In this document: piece by piece, positions 1 to 7,537 of the stretch
How the letters are laid out: every line of letters starts with the position of its first letter
Position numbering within the stretch: the stretch's first letter is position 1
Position numbers and translations under genes: made by a program
Notes under the pieces: generated by a model
What the model saw: only the letters and a program-made list of their open reading frames with translations
Told to the model about the DNA's origin: nothing
Databases searched by the model: none
Source of the DNA: Blastocatellia bacterium
GTDB taxonomy: Bacteria > Acidobacteriota > Blastocatellia > RBC074
Direction of reading: 5' to 3'
NCBI GenBank assembly: GCA_016789725.1
Contig: JAEUQN010000050.1
Span: forward strand, 1 to 39,471
Length of the DNA: 39,471 nucleotides

Positions 1-2
1 AA

Positions 3-488
3 TTTCCGTATGTGCCGGGACTGCTTTCGTTTCGTGAGTCGCCCGCGTTGCTTGAAGCGTGGGAAGCGCTGACCGTGCGGCCTGATGTGTTGGTGTTAGA
101 CGGGCAAGGCATCGCGCATCCGCGTCGTATCGGCATCGCCTCGCACATCGGGCTATGGCTGGATTTGCCAACGATTGGTTGTGCAAAATCGTTGCTGGTC
201 GGCAAGTACGAAGAGCCTTTGCCAGAGGCAGGGAATTGGACGCCACTGATTCACAAAGGCGACACAATTGGCGCTGTGTTGCGCACGAAACACAGCGTCA
301 ATCCGGTGTATATTTCGCCGGGGCATTTGGCGGATTTGGAGACTTCAATTGATCTGATGCTGCGATGCTGCAAAGACTATGCGGCAAAAGCAACAAGCAA
401 ATATCGCATTCCTGAACCGACGCGGCTGGCGCATTTGTTTGTGAACGCGCTGCGACGCGGCGAAGAATGGACGCCGCCCAATAAATAG
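3..488 (+). CDS. nfi: Endonuclease V, 3' part (gene begins before the window)
   Basis: Endonuclease V cleaves DNA next to deaminated bases, especially inosine. The reading frame is open at the left edge and already reads FPYVPGLLSFRE from base 3. That is the family signature whose final Glu is a metal ligand. A GTG at 12 is in frame but would start inside the motif, so it is not the start. The following LDGQG carries the second conserved acid (Asp), and GIASHIGL is also typical. About 160 C-terminal residues are present of a protein usually 220-240 long, so only the N-terminal third with the first catalytic Asp is missing. The gene ends in TAG at 486-488 and is followed by a long hairpin repeat. 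The identification is firm from motifs; activity is inferred. Confidence 0.9.
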   Translation, partial: FPYVPGLLSFRESPALLEAWEALTVRPDVLVLDGQGIAHPRRIGIASHIGLWLDLPTIGCAKSLLVGKYEEPLPEAGNWTPLIHKGDTIGAVLRTKHSVNPVYISPGHLADLETSIDLMLRCCKDYAAKATSKYRIPEPTRLAHLFVNALRRGEEWTPPNK

Positions 489-503
489 TGATTCTTATCT
501 TCT

Positions 504-577
504 CCACGAAGCCACACAAAGATTCACGAAGGAAATATCGTATGTTCTTCTTCGTGAGCCTTTGTGTGGCTTTGTGG
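504..577. repeat. Long inverted repeat (CACGAAG-type hairpin), copy 1
   Basis: Left arm 504-531 and right arm 550-577 are reverse complements at 25 of 28 positions, with an 18-nt loop. The arms are built of short words ending in CACGAAG or ACAAAG. The left arm closely matches the left arm of the element at 15140-15267. It lies between endonuclease V and the deaminase gene, 15 nt after the upstream stop. It could act as a terminator or be a small mobile palindrome; the sequence alone does not decide. Confidence 0.8.
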
Positions 578-591
578 AATGGAATGTATCT

Positions 592-1098
592 ATGACATCA
601 CACCCCGACTACAATGCAATGTTACAAATCGCCATCGCTGAAGCCCGACAAGGCTTGGCCGAAGGCGGGATTCCGATTGGCGCGGCGCTCTTCGACAGTG
701 CAGGCAATTTGCTTGGCAGTGGGCATAATCGCCGCGTGCAGGAAGATGATCCTTCCGTTCACGGTGAAACCGATGCCTTTCGCAAAGCCGGGCGGCAGCG
801 CAGTTACCGCGACAAAATTATGGTGACGACGCTTGCGCCCTGTTGGTATTGCAGCGGGCTGGTGCGGCAATTCAAGATTGGCACAGTGGTTGTCGGCGAA
901 TCGGTGAATTTTGCGGGCGGCCTGGATTGGCTCAGAGAAAACGGCGTCGAAGTGATTGACCTGAATTCGGCGGAATGTATTCAGCTTTTGGCCGCTTACA
1001 TCGCCGCGCATCCTGCCGTTTGGAATGAAGACATCGGCGAAGAGCAGGCCTGCCCGATAAATTTAGAAGTTGACACTGAGAAGCCCGAAATCGTATAA
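592..1098 (+). CDS. Cytosine deaminase, yeast Fcy1 type
   Basis: This is a zinc-dependent deaminase of the cytidine/deoxycytidylate deaminase fold, converting cytosine to uracil in pyrimidine salvage. The zinc site is visible as HGE (about residue 56) and PCWYC (about 82-86). What points to cytosine rather than tRNA-adenosine or guanine deaminase is the downstream GESVNFAGG stretch and the late WNEDIGE. Both resemble the yeast cytosine deaminase C-terminus. The start is taken at ATG 592; the in-frame ATG at 562 lies inside the right arm of the hairpin repeat. About 18 residues follow the WNEDIGE motif, and this tail overlaps the promoter of the next unit (TTGACA 1070, TATAAA 1094). The fold is certain; substrate specificity is by resemblance. 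Confidence 0.82.
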   Translation: MTSHPDYNAMLQIAIAEARQGLAEGGIPIGAALFDSAGNLLGSGHNRRVQEDDPSVHGETDAFRKAGRQRSYRDKIMVTTLAPCWYCSGLVRQFKIGTVVVGESVNFAGGLDWLRENGVEVIDLNSAECIQLLAAYIAAHPAVWNEDIGEEQACPINLEVDTEKPEIV

Positions 1099-1099
1099 A
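1070..1099 (+). promoter_or_regulatory. Promoter of SPOR-like gene A (TTGACA-18-TATAAA)
   Basis: A perfect -35 TTGACA (1070-1075) and a TATAAA -10 (1094-1099) are separated by 18 nt. The same boxes with the same spacing occur at 5349-5378 upstream of the paralogous unit, inside a shared AAATCGTATAAAA context. The promoter overlaps the last codons and the TAA stop of the deaminase gene. Predicted transcription starts near 1106, giving a leader of about 214 nt. Confidence 0.75.
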
Positions 1100-1319
1100 A
1101 ACGACTCGTAAGTATTGAATATCACAGGTTCTGTTGGCGCTTCTCGCTACTACCGGATGTCTCCGGCATTCTCAAATCGGCGTTTTGACGGCCTCGCATA
1201 AAGCCACGAAGGAGAGTTCTCCTGGCCCGCTTAACGCTTTCCCCGGAATATCTGCTTGAATCAAGTTCGTAAATTCTGCGCGCTGCATGCGTATCGTGCG
1301 CCAGAGAAGGAGGAATATT
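1100..1319 (+). promoter_or_regulatory. Conserved 5' leader of SPOR-like gene A
   Basis: No convincing gene lies between the promoter and the start at 1320. The leader aligns with 5379-5599 over several blocks, the clearest being CTACTACCGGATGTC (near 1149-1163), CATTCTCAA and GTTTTGACGGCCTCGCA (near 1182-1198). Both leaders are about 215 nt long although their 3' halves differ. The leader ends in a strong Shine-Dalgarno AAGGAGG (1307-1313). The conservation suggests a regulatory RNA element; no known riboswitch class is recognised. Confidence 0.6.
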
Positions 1320-2564
1320 CTGGAACCTTGGCTGCAAAATTTACCCGCTACCAGCAACGCCCTTGATGCCGACGTGGTGGCGCAATATCGCCGTTGCGAG
1401 AGCGATGAGGAGCTTGAGCAATGGCTGAGCGAGGAATTGACGCAGCTTGCGCGCACCGATCTGGCAAAGGCTACGGCGGCGCAGCAGGCAACCTGGCTCA
1501 AGCGATTGTTTGCGAATCTACGCTTGCTGCGTCTGGCGCAGGTTGGGGAAACCGCAATGATAACGCATTCGCCGGCTGCGCCCAGCGCGATGCAAGCGGC
1601 GCAAATTGAGGTGTTGGATATTCTGGCTGCGCAGGGCGATTGGGCGCGTCTGTGTGCGTTGGGGGCGGGAACGTATGAAATGCTGCTGCATCGTTTGTAC
1701 GTGATGGCGGTGATGGAAAGTACCTTAACCACCTCTCCCGCTGATTATGTGGCGCGGTTTTGCACTGAACACGGAGGCTTCAGCGAGCCACAGGCGGCGG
1801 CGCGGGTGGAGCGCAATTGGGCGCCGCTGTTGTTGTCGTTGCGTCAGGCGCTCAAAGCCAGTCCCTTAATTAAAAAGGCAGTTGCACCCATCGCGCGCAA
1901 ATCAGAGCGACGCGAGCGTGCTTCATCCAAGCAGATCCAATATCCGCCGGTCTTCTCGTCCTGGCGGGAGCGAATAGTCGCGTTTAGCTGTGCGTTTGGG
2001 TTGGTGTTTGTTGGGCTTGTTATTGGATTAGGTAGCCCGGCCTGGATCATCGTGCAGATTCAACAACGCACCAAAACCTCGGCTGTCAGCAATCAAGTCG
2101 CGGTCAACGCGCCTGTGTCCGCCAGTGTTACTCCCACCTTGCCACCAACGGCAACGCCTGTCATTCCGCCAATGTCTGCAACGCCGGAAGTGGCTTCGAC
2201 ACCGATTGCAACTCCTACACCGGATGTGACTCCAACCCCCGTGGCTCCGGCACCCGTGGCTCCGGCACCCGTGGCGACGCCGACGCCCGTCGTTGCGCCA
2301 TCAGAGCGCGCGGGGTTTTATGTAATCGGGATGGCCGCCCGCGAGGAATCGAACGCGCAAGCTGAAGCACAACTGCGTCGGCAGGAAGGCTTGCAGCCGC
2401 GCGTTGTGTATTCATCGAACTGGTCAGGATTGACGCCGAATTATTATCAGGTGGTTTATGGCATCTTTGCGAATCGTGGCGATACCGCAGCCTTACGCAA
2501 GGATTTGGAAAAGCGCGGGATCAAAACCTACGTCATGCACTCTGGTCAGCGGGTGCGGCCTTGA
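1320..2564 (+). CDS. Membrane protein A: unknown helical domain, one TM helix, SPOR-like C-terminus
   Basis: Not a named family that I recognise. About 414 residues. Residues 1-200 form a helical domain that is clearly homologous to the gene at 6203 (shared LDADVVAQYRR-type start, LYxNLRLL, GTYEM). A transmembrane helix follows (about 219-246), then a Thr/Pro/Ala-rich linker (about 255-328) with an exact 15-bp tandem duplication at 2241-2270. The C-terminal 85 residues (GFYVIG, SSNWSGLTPNYYQVVYGIF, KRGIKTYV) look like a SPOR peptidoglycan-binding domain. The start is set at CTG 1320: AAGGAGG sits 6 nt upstream and the paralog's ATG aligns exactly there. The in-frame ATG at 1287 has no ribosome site and lacks paralog support. 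The gene converges on FecR gene 1. A role at the cell envelope is inferred. Confidence 0.75.
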   Translation: MEPWLQNLPATSNALDADVVAQYRRCESDEELEQWLSEELTQLARTDLAKATAAQQATWLKRLFANLRLLRLAQVGETAMITHSPAAPSAMQAAQIEVLDILAAQGDWARLCALGAGTYEMLLHRLYVMAVMESTLTTSPADYVARFCTEHGGFSEPQAAARVERNWAPLLLSLRQALKASPLIKKAVAPIARKSERRERASSKQIQYPPVFSSWRERIVAFSCAFGLVFVGLVIGLGSPAWIIVQIQQRTKTSAVSNQVAVNAPVSASVTPTLPPTATPVIPPMSATPEVASTPIATPTPDVTPTPVAPAPVAPAPVATPTPVVAPSERAGFYVIGMAAREESNAQAEAQLRRQEGLQPRVVYSSNWSGLTPNYYQVVYGIFANRGDTAALRKDLEKRGIKTYVMHSGQRVRP

Positions 2565-2599
2565 GCTTGTTTTGAAAAGTCGCCGTAATGGTCTTAGCT

Positions 2600-2636
2600 C
2601 CAGAGGAGCGCAATGTGGCCAATGCGGCTCCTCTGG
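2600..2636. terminator. Hairpin between convergent SPOR-like A and FecR 1 genes
   Basis: CCAGAGGAGC (2600-2609) pairs perfectly with GCTCCTCTGG (2627-2636) around a 17-nt loop. It is 36 nt past the plus-strand stop and 25 nt past the minus-strand stop at 2661, so it could serve both convergent genes. The T tract is weak on both strands. A second small stem, CACTCTCA/TGAGAGTG (2656-2663, 2675-2682), overlaps the end of the FecR gene. Confidence 0.5.
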
Positions 2637-2660
2637 AATTATGGTAGGTAGTGTTCACTC

Positions 2661-3743
2661 TCACCGTATAGGGCTGAGAGTGTTATTGTTTGAATTACTG
2701 GGCTTGTTCGCCAACTCCGCCGCTAGCGCCGCCGTACTTGTTATTGCCGTGGTTATTGTGATTATCTTTCCAACAGGAGGGGCAGCAGGCGTGGGCGTGG
2801 GCGTAGGGGTGGGAAAAGGAGTTGGAGGATCAACAGGAGCGTCAACAGGAGGGGCAACGTTGACTTGAGTTTCACGAGGGTTATATACGTTCTCCCCAAC
2901 ACATTGTTGTGCTTCCGAAAGGAGATTATTAACCCTCACCGCGGCCTCATTGATACCGGTTTGGATGGATTTGATGGCGTTCTGATCCGCTTTCTCAAGG
3001 TCTTTCACCTGAGCTTCGAGGACATTTGCCAGCCCTCTCACCTGTAGCAGTTTGTCATTTAGACAGTTCAACTTTATGACGTCCTTCGCCTGACGCGCGG
3101 CAGTCTGCATTTTTTGTATTTGGCTTACTGCGTCACTGGCCTTCCGTAACGCTTCCTGTGGATCGATATCCTGCTGGTCAGTCGCTTGGCGTTCGACGCC
3201 TGCGGGAGTGGTCACACCCGTGAGGCTGCGGCTCGACTCGACGCGCGTTTTGCCACTTGTCACATCAATGGTCAACACCACAGCATCTTTGCCATCAGTC
3301 AGAATGGGGCCATCCGCCGTCACGATTTTCACTGCGACCCCTGCCGGAGCCACGATGGTTGCCCGTCCAGCGCGCAATTGTCCGCCGAGCGTTGTGCCTT
3401 CCAGCGCCAGTGTGAAATTGCTGGCGCTGGCGAGTTCCACCTGTCCCATCTGGCCGAAGCTCAGGACGGCGGTGCTGTCTTGTGTGGTCTTGATGCCGCC
3501 GCCACTAAAGACGGTGGCTCCATCGCTGGCGGAAAAGCCATTGAGCGTCACCGGGCCGCGCACGGACAGCGAGGCTGCGCGTGGCAATTTTGCAGCGCTG
3601 CGGATCGTTCCCGCCTCAGCCACATAGTGCTGCAATTTTGACACGACCTGTGAGAGCGGCGTGCCGGTGACGAAGCTTTGACAAAGCACCAGCGTGACCA
3701 CCAGCGTCAAGGCCATTGCTCGTTTGAGGTGAGTTTTATTCAT
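2661..3743 (-). CDS. Exported FecR-domain protein 1
   Basis: 360 residues. An N-terminal signal or anchor (positive start, hydrophobic 9-27) is followed by a GTPLSQVVSK stretch shared with the two paralogs. A FecR-type beta domain spans about 62-175 (VTLNG, GATVFSGG, AVLSFG, GGQLRAGRATI, TADGPI). Residues 195-285 are an acidic coiled-coil-like helical region with two Cys, followed by a Thr/Pro linker (about 296-324). The end is a hydrophobic stretch, an Asn/Ser tract and the terminal LSPIR. FecR domains are known from sigma/anti-sigma signalling, but no sigma factor gene is nearby and the domain here is periplasmic or surface. The start has GGAG 9-12 nt upstream. Convergent with membrane protein A. 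Exported FecR-fold protein is firm; function unknown. Confidence 0.82.
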   Translation of the reverse strand: MNKTHLKRAMALTLVVTLVLCQSFVTGTPLSQVVSKLQHYVAEAGTIRSAAKLPRAASLSVRGPVTLNGFSASDGATVFSGGGIKTTQDSTAVLSFGQMGQVELASASNFTLALEGTTLGGQLRAGRATIVAPAGVAVKIVTADGPILTDGKDAVVLTIDVTSGKTRVESSRSLTGVTTPAGVERQATDQQDIDPQEALRKASDAVSQIQKMQTAARQAKDVIKLNCLNDKLLQVRGLANVLEAQVKDLEKADQNAIKSIQTGINEAAVRVNNLLSEAQQCVGENVYNPRETQVNVAPPVDAPVDPPTPFPTPTPTPTPAAPPVGKIITITTAITSTAALAAELANKPSNSNNNTLSPIR

Positions 3744-3983
3744 CGAGGTTTCTCCAAGTTAGAAAAGGAATGATTGCGATTGAGGTCTGAGTCCTGCCCA
3801 CTTGTCCTCAACGAGGTGTGAGGGGAATAACGTAGGAAACGAGAGGATTTCAACCAATCAGAACTTGCGGAGTCAGACGTAAGGTGATGCTCACACAAGG
3901 CAGTCGAGTTTTTCTGGGGCAGTGAGGCGAACGAAAACGAAATGCGTGAGGAGATATTTGGTTTATGGTCGCATCGGGGGCGG
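3744..3983 (-). promoter_or_regulatory. Conserved 5' leader of FecR gene 1
   Basis: This untranslated leader of about 234 nt (minus strand) is homologous to 4944-5175 and 8660-8891. The best-kept block, read on the plus strand, is GGGGCAGTGAGGCGAACGAA (3918-3937), followed by ATGCGTGAGGAGATAT. A GCTGAGTCCTGCC-like block lies closer to the gene. Small ORFs here are not conserved between the copies. This suggests an RNA-level or operator function rather than coding. Confidence 0.6.
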
Positions 3984-4012
3984 ATTATTCCCGACCTTGT
4001 CAGAATTTGCAA
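3984..4012 (-). promoter_or_regulatory. Promoter of FecR gene 1
   Basis: Read on the minus strand: -35 TTGCAA (4012-4007), 17-nt spacer, -10 AATAAT (3989-3984). The same -35/-10 geometry recurs upstream of the other two FecR genes (5204-5176 and 8920-8892), which supports function. Confidence 0.65.
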
Positions 4013-4089
4013 GCTGGAAATCAGCGCAGAGAAAGTACAACGATGGCCCGCTGAGTTGCGCCAGCGTGAAGGCTGTGAATCGGTACAAC

Positions 4090-4124
4090 AAGGAGCGCCG
4101 CATCGTATGAACACGGCGCTCCTT
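4090..4124 (-). terminator. Terminator of FecR gene 2
   Basis: Perfect 11-bp stem AAGGAGCGCCG (4090-4100) / CGGCGCTCCTT (4114-4124) with a 13-nt loop. It lies 55 nt downstream of the FecR gene 2 stop and just before the FecR gene 1 promoter. On the minus strand the stem ends in CTTGTTGT, a modest T-rich tail. It separates the two FecR units. Confidence 0.65.
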
Positions 4125-4178
4125 TGAGAGTTTAGAGAAGCAAAACAACCTGCAAGAGGTGAGAGGCTACGTTACTGG

Positions 4179-4943
4179 CTATCTTGGGGGACAAGGCACA
4201 CGTTGACTTAGTGTTCCATTTTGATTTACCGAATAACAGTCGCTGCCTTCCGCTACTGAAAGCGTAATCGCGGTCGCCGTTATGCCTACCACAGTTCCTA
4301 TCAATCCCGCCAACGTGATCGTCTGTCCAATCGAGAGAGGTCTATTACTGGCTGCGGGCAGTGGCGCAGTCGCTTCGCGCCTGACGCCTGCGGGCGTGGT
4401 CACATTGGCGGGATTGCCGCCGGCTTCGACACGCGTCTTGCCACTTGTCATATCCACTGTCAGCATTGTTGCTTCACGACCATCGGCGAGAATCGGCCCA
4501 TCCACGGTCACGACTTTGACTGTCACACCGGCAGGCGCGATGAATGTCGCCCGGCCAGAACGTAACTGGCCGCCGAGTGTCGTGTCTTCCACGGCTAAGG
4601 TGAAGTCGCTGATGCTGGCGAGTTCAACTTGTCCTGTCTGGCCGAAGCTCAGGACAGCGGTACTGTTTTTGGCGGTCTTGATGTCGCCGCCACTAAAGAC
4701 AGTGGCTCCGGTGGGAGCTGCGAGGCCGTTGAGCGTGACCTCGCCCTGCACGGAAAGTTGCGCGGCAGCCGGTAGCCGGACGGGTTTTATAGTGCTGGCC
4801 CCGGTCGCCCCGGAGACATAGCGTTTCATCTTGGACACGACCTGGCTCAAAGGTGTTCCAGTAACGAAGCTTTGGCACAGCACCATGGTCACTACGACCA
4901 GTAAAGCTGTAGCCTGTTTCAGGTGAGACATTTTTATATTCAT
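4179..4943 (-). CDS. Exported FecR-domain protein 2 (short form)
   Basis: 254 residues from ATG 4943, chosen because GGAGGT lies 5 nt upstream and the N-terminus then matches the other two paralogs (MSHLK, VTMVLCQSFVTGTPLSQVVSK). The reading frame stays open much further upstream, through the conserved leader, but that part is not shared as protein. A signal segment (about 12-30) is followed by the FecR beta domain (about 58-175, with GATVFSGG, AVLSFGQTG, GGQLRSGRATF). The coiled-coil region of paralog 1 is absent. The C-terminus has one strong hydrophobic helix (TLAGLIGTVVGITATAITL) and a short polar tail with two Cys, ending VPCPPR. Probably exported and anchored at the C-terminus; function unknown. 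Confidence 0.8.
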   Translation of the reverse strand: MNIKMSHLKQATALLVVVTMVLCQSFVTGTPLSQVVSKMKRYVSGATGASTIKPVRLPAAAQLSVQGEVTLNGLAAPTGATVFSGGDIKTAKNSTAVLSFGQTGQVELASISDFTLAVEDTTLGGQLRSGRATFIAPAGVTVKVVTVDGPILADGREATMLTVDMTSGKTRVEAGGNPANVTTPAGVRREATAPLPAASNRPLSIGQTITLAGLIGTVVGITATAITLSVAEGSDCYSVNQNGTLSQRVPCPPR

Positions 4944-5175
4944 GAGGTACCTCCAAGAAAAGAGAGGAGCGTTGATTTTCCGGCTGAGTCCTGCCTGCCA
5001 GCCCTCATTGTGAGGAGGCCAATCTCTGGAAGAGGCGAGGATTTTAGCCAATAACAACTTGCATCGTCTAGCTCTAGCTACACTCACACAAGTCTTTCGA
5101 GTTTCTCTGGGGCAGTGAGGCGAACGAAAACAAATGCGTGAGGAGATCGTTTTTCTACGGTCGCGTCGGAACCGA
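4944..5175 (-). promoter_or_regulatory. Conserved 5' leader of FecR gene 2
   Basis: About 226 nt, homologous to the leaders of FecR genes 1 and 3. It carries GGGGCAGTGAGGCGAACGAA (5110-5129, plus-strand reading) and GCTGAGTCCTGCC near 4983. The final GAGGTACCTCCAA next to the start codon is identical to that of FecR gene 3. Confidence 0.6.
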
Positions 5176-5204
5176 ATTATCACTGGCTTGTATGGAATTT
5201 GCAA
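5176..5204 (-). promoter_or_regulatory. Promoter of FecR gene 2
   Basis: Minus strand -35 TTGCAA (5204-5199), 17-nt spacer, -10 GATAAT (5181-5176). The boxes and spacing match the other two FecR promoters. It is divergent from the SPOR-B operon promoter 145 bp away. The space between (5205-5348) holds only a small GCGATG/CATCGC hairpin near 5263. Confidence 0.65.
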
Positions 5205-5348
5205 GCTGTAAATCGTCTTGCCTCCAACCTGGCAAAGACACAAAAGCCGCGAAATAACCCAAAGCGATGTGTTACGGCATCGCCTCTAATTTGCTGATTT
5301 GGAAAGAAGATAGAGGTGAGGCGCAGACCTGCTGGGGAAATTTATAAG

Positions 5349-5378
5349 TTGACAGAAAGCGGCCCAAAATCGTATAAA
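5349..5378 (+). promoter_or_regulatory. Promoter of the unknown-SPOR B operon
   Basis: TTGACA (5349-5354), 18-nt spacer, TATAAA (5373-5378). This duplicates the promoter at 1070-1099, including the flanking AAATCGTATAAAA. Predicted start near 5385, leaving a leader of about 215 nt. Confidence 0.75.
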
Positions 5379-5599
5379 AGTGCTTCGTATTATTACGAAA
5401 CCTCTTAATTCTGATGACAAATCTCACTACTACCAGATGTCACTCAGGATTCTCAAGTCAGAGTTTTGACTGCCTCGCAGCGCGATTTGGTTTGGTGATG
5501 TTGATTCGGCGCACAATCTATGCGTTCCCCCACCCAGGTAACAGGCAGCCGATACCTGCTCTCTTGCAATAGGATTCAAAACGGATAAGGAGTATCGTT
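5379..5599 (+). promoter_or_regulatory. Conserved 5' leader of the unknown-SPOR B operon
   Basis: This matches the leader at 1100-1319, with CTACTACCAGATGTCACT, GATTCTCAAGTC and GTTTTGACTGCCTCGCA in the same order and at the same distance from the promoter. The 3' half has diverged, but total length is conserved within a few nucleotides. It ends in AAGGAG before ATG 5600. Confidence 0.6.
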
Positions 5600-6187
5600 A
5601 TGTCTCTGCCCTTAACCTCGCACGCCGCAGCCATTCCGATAGATCGGTTTACGCAAACACTCAAAATCTGCGTGGATCGGGAGGAGGAGCAGGCACAGGA
5701 TTTTGAGCCGTCCCGAATTACTTCGCTCAAGATGGATTTGCGGGCGATTCAAGAGGTCGAAGCGATGGAGGGCTATGCTTCGGATGCGGACTTTGACGAA
5801 TTATTATTCGTTCCGAAAGTGCAGTCATTTCTTGCGAATCCCAGACATGATAGCCAGGAAGTAAAAGCATTTTGGTTGATGGCGCGGATTCGCTACCTCG
5901 CCTTATTCACCCGCCCCCAGCGCGCCTACATTATTCAAACGAGTGATCGGCTGGCATATAAACCCTCCCTCTTAATGGCAGAATTGTACCGGCTCCCTGC
6001 GATAGCGGATCGCGTCCGCCTGCTGAGCCGATTGTCGTACCGCGATTTCACCGCCTTTATTGCCGAAACCGATAAACGGAAGCTTCCTTTGAAGGCCGAT
6101 GGCGGTGTGTTCCTCAGTTCGATAGCCTTCAATAAGCAAAACAGCGAAGTCCGGCAATCCACACGCCGCACCTTTCTTGCTCGATAG
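5600..6187 (+). CDS. Unknown protein, first gene of the SPOR B operon
   Basis: 195 residues, not recognised. The start ATG has AAGGAG 8 nt upstream. No signal peptide or transmembrane segment is visible. The protein is mostly predicted helical and rich in Arg, Leu and acidic residues, with a middle stretch FWLMARIRYLALF and a basic C-terminus ending RRTFLAR. The gene stops at 6187 and the next ribosome-binding site (GTGAGGAG) begins at 6188, so the two are surely cotranscribed. The paralogous unit A lacks this gene, and its leader runs straight into the SPOR gene. It could be a cytoplasmic partner of the N-terminal domain of protein B; that is only an inference from position. Confidence 0.75.
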   Translation: MSLPLTSHAAAIPIDRFTQTLKICVDREEEQAQDFEPSRITSLKMDLRAIQEVEAMEGYASDADFDELLFVPKVQSFLANPRHDSQEVKAFWLMARIRYLALFTRPQRAYIIQTSDRLAYKPSLLMAELYRLPAIADRVRLLSRLSYRDFTAFIAETDKRKLPLKADGGVFLSSIAFNKQNSEVRQSTRRTFLAR

Positions 6188-6202
6188 GTGAGGAGTAATG
6201 CT

Positions 6203-7327
6203 ATGGAATCTCTGCTTAAGAATCTGACCGAAACCAGTAAAGTGATTGATGCCGAAGTGCTGGCTAAATATCGGCAATTTGCGAGTGTGACGGATGCCAG
6301 AAAGTGGGTGCGCAAAGAGCTGAGTCACCTTGCCAGTACCGCTTTAGGGCCTGCCAGTCAGGTAGGGCAGAACACCTGGTTCAAGCATCTCTATGCCAAT
6401 CTGCGCCTGCTTTATGTGATCCAGATGGGAGAAGCGGCGCTCCTCACTCAGTTGCCCAGTTCGCTTTATGACAGTCAAGGGGCAGAGGTAGACATCCTCG
6501 ATATTTTGACCGAGAAAACCGAATGGGATCGGCTTTGTAAGATTGGAACCGGAACCTATGAAATGTTTTTTCATCGGATGCGCGCGATGGCTGTCCTGGG
6601 GCTTACGTTGACGGCTTCTCCCGACGACTATGTGGTGAAGTTTTGCACAGAATACACCCGATTCAATACTCCGCGGGCTATGATGGAGGCGCAGAAAAAA
6701 TGGCCTTCCTTCCTCGTCTCGCTTCAAACCTCGCTTAAAACCAGCCCTCTCGTTGAAGTGCCGATTAAGACCATCGTCAACACCCCAAGCCAGCAAGTCG
6801 TTGCCGTTCCACCGAAAACGATCCGCCGATCCAGCCTTTCAGTTGGGAGAGAGAGAGTGGTTTCTTTCAGTGCCGTGCTGGGGCTGTTAATTGTTTGTGG
6901 AGTCGTTTTGTGGGGGGGGCCGACTTGGAAGCGGGCCGAGCAAATCAAAGAACCTTCACACAGTACGCCAGAGGCCAGTGTGGCGGTCGTTGCCCCCTCT
7001 CCTGTCGTAAAAGCCACGCCTTCCCGCAAGGTCGAACCTAGTCCGACGGCAACTGTTTCAACGCAGGAACGGGCCGGATTTTACGTCATTGGGCTGGCCT
7101 CGCGTGAAGAAGCGAGCGCCCGATTTGAAGTGCAAAAGCATCAACAAGAAGGCTTGAATCCTCGGTTGGTGTATTCGTCAAATTGGTCAGGACTCACGCC
7201 CAATTACTATCAAGTGGTCTACGGTATTTTTGAGAATCGTGGCGATACCACCTCGTTGCGCAAAGAGTTGGAAAAGCGCGGCATCAAAACCTACGTTATG
7301 CACTCCGGCCAGCGGGTGCGCCAGTAA
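6203..7327 (+). CDS. Membrane protein B: unknown helical domain, one TM helix, SPOR-like C-terminus
   Basis: 374 residues, a full-length paralog of protein A. The ATG at 6203 is preceded by GTGAGGAG; the in-frame GTG at 6188 is part of that ribosome site. Residues 1-200 form the helical unknown domain (LYANLRLL, GTGTYEMFFHR). A transmembrane helix lies at about 217-240 (SFSAVLGLLIVCGVVLW). The Pro/Thr linker (about 245-288) is shorter than in A. The SPOR-like domain spans about 290-374. The last 85 residues are the most conserved part between A and B, including SSNWSGLTPNYYQVVYGIF. The topology predicts a cytoplasmic N-domain and a periplasmic SPOR domain that could bind peptidoglycan. The gene converges on FecR gene 3, mirroring the A/FecR 1 pair. 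Confidence 0.8.
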   Translation: MESLLKNLTETSKVIDAEVLAKYRQFASVTDARKWVRKELSHLASTALGPASQVGQNTWFKHLYANLRLLYVIQMGEAALLTQLPSSLYDSQGAEVDILDILTEKTEWDRLCKIGTGTYEMFFHRMRAMAVLGLTLTASPDDYVVKFCTEYTRFNTPRAMMEAQKKWPSFLVSLQTSLKTSPLVEVPIKTIVNTPSQQVVAVPPKTIRRSSLSVGRERVVSFSAVLGLLIVCGVVLWGGPTWKRAEQIKEPSHSTPEASVAVVAPSPVVKATPSRKVEPSPTATVSTQERAGFYVIGLASREEASARFEVQKHQQEGLNPRLVYSSNWSGLTPNYYQVVYGIFENRGDTTSLRKELEKRGIKTYVMHSGQRVRQ

Positions 7328-7358
7328 ACAAAGTATCCTCTGCACGCAAATGTATGAA

Positions 7359-7396
7359 GGGCGGCTGCGGTGATTGATTCCGCAAACCGCCCTTTT
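7359..7396 (+). terminator. Rho-independent terminator after SPOR-like B
   Basis: GGGCGG (7359-7364) pairs with CCGCCC (7387-7392), with a nested GCGG/CCGC stem, followed by TTTT. It begins 31 nt past the stop codon of the SPOR-like B gene. The rest of the interval to 7537 shows nothing recognisable. Confidence 0.75.
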
Positions 7397-7537
7397 GAGG
7401 AGAGCGAAAATGGTGGCGTGGGGATGGTTGCGACTTGGTATGGGAGTCGCAATGAAAACCTTCTACCTAAGAACCAGCCCCAGCCCGTTGTATTGTATTC
7501 AGTCATGCCCGGGCCAACCGAATCAGTGGGTGCAGAC

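Noticed and set aside
2241..2270. Exact 15-bp tandem duplication
   Set aside because: In-frame repeat of the Pro/Ala linker in membrane protein A; explained as linker length variation.
4944..5243. N-terminal extension of FecR protein 2
   Set aside because: The extension lies in the conserved leader and is not shared as protein by the other two paralogs; a clear ribosome site supports ATG 4943.
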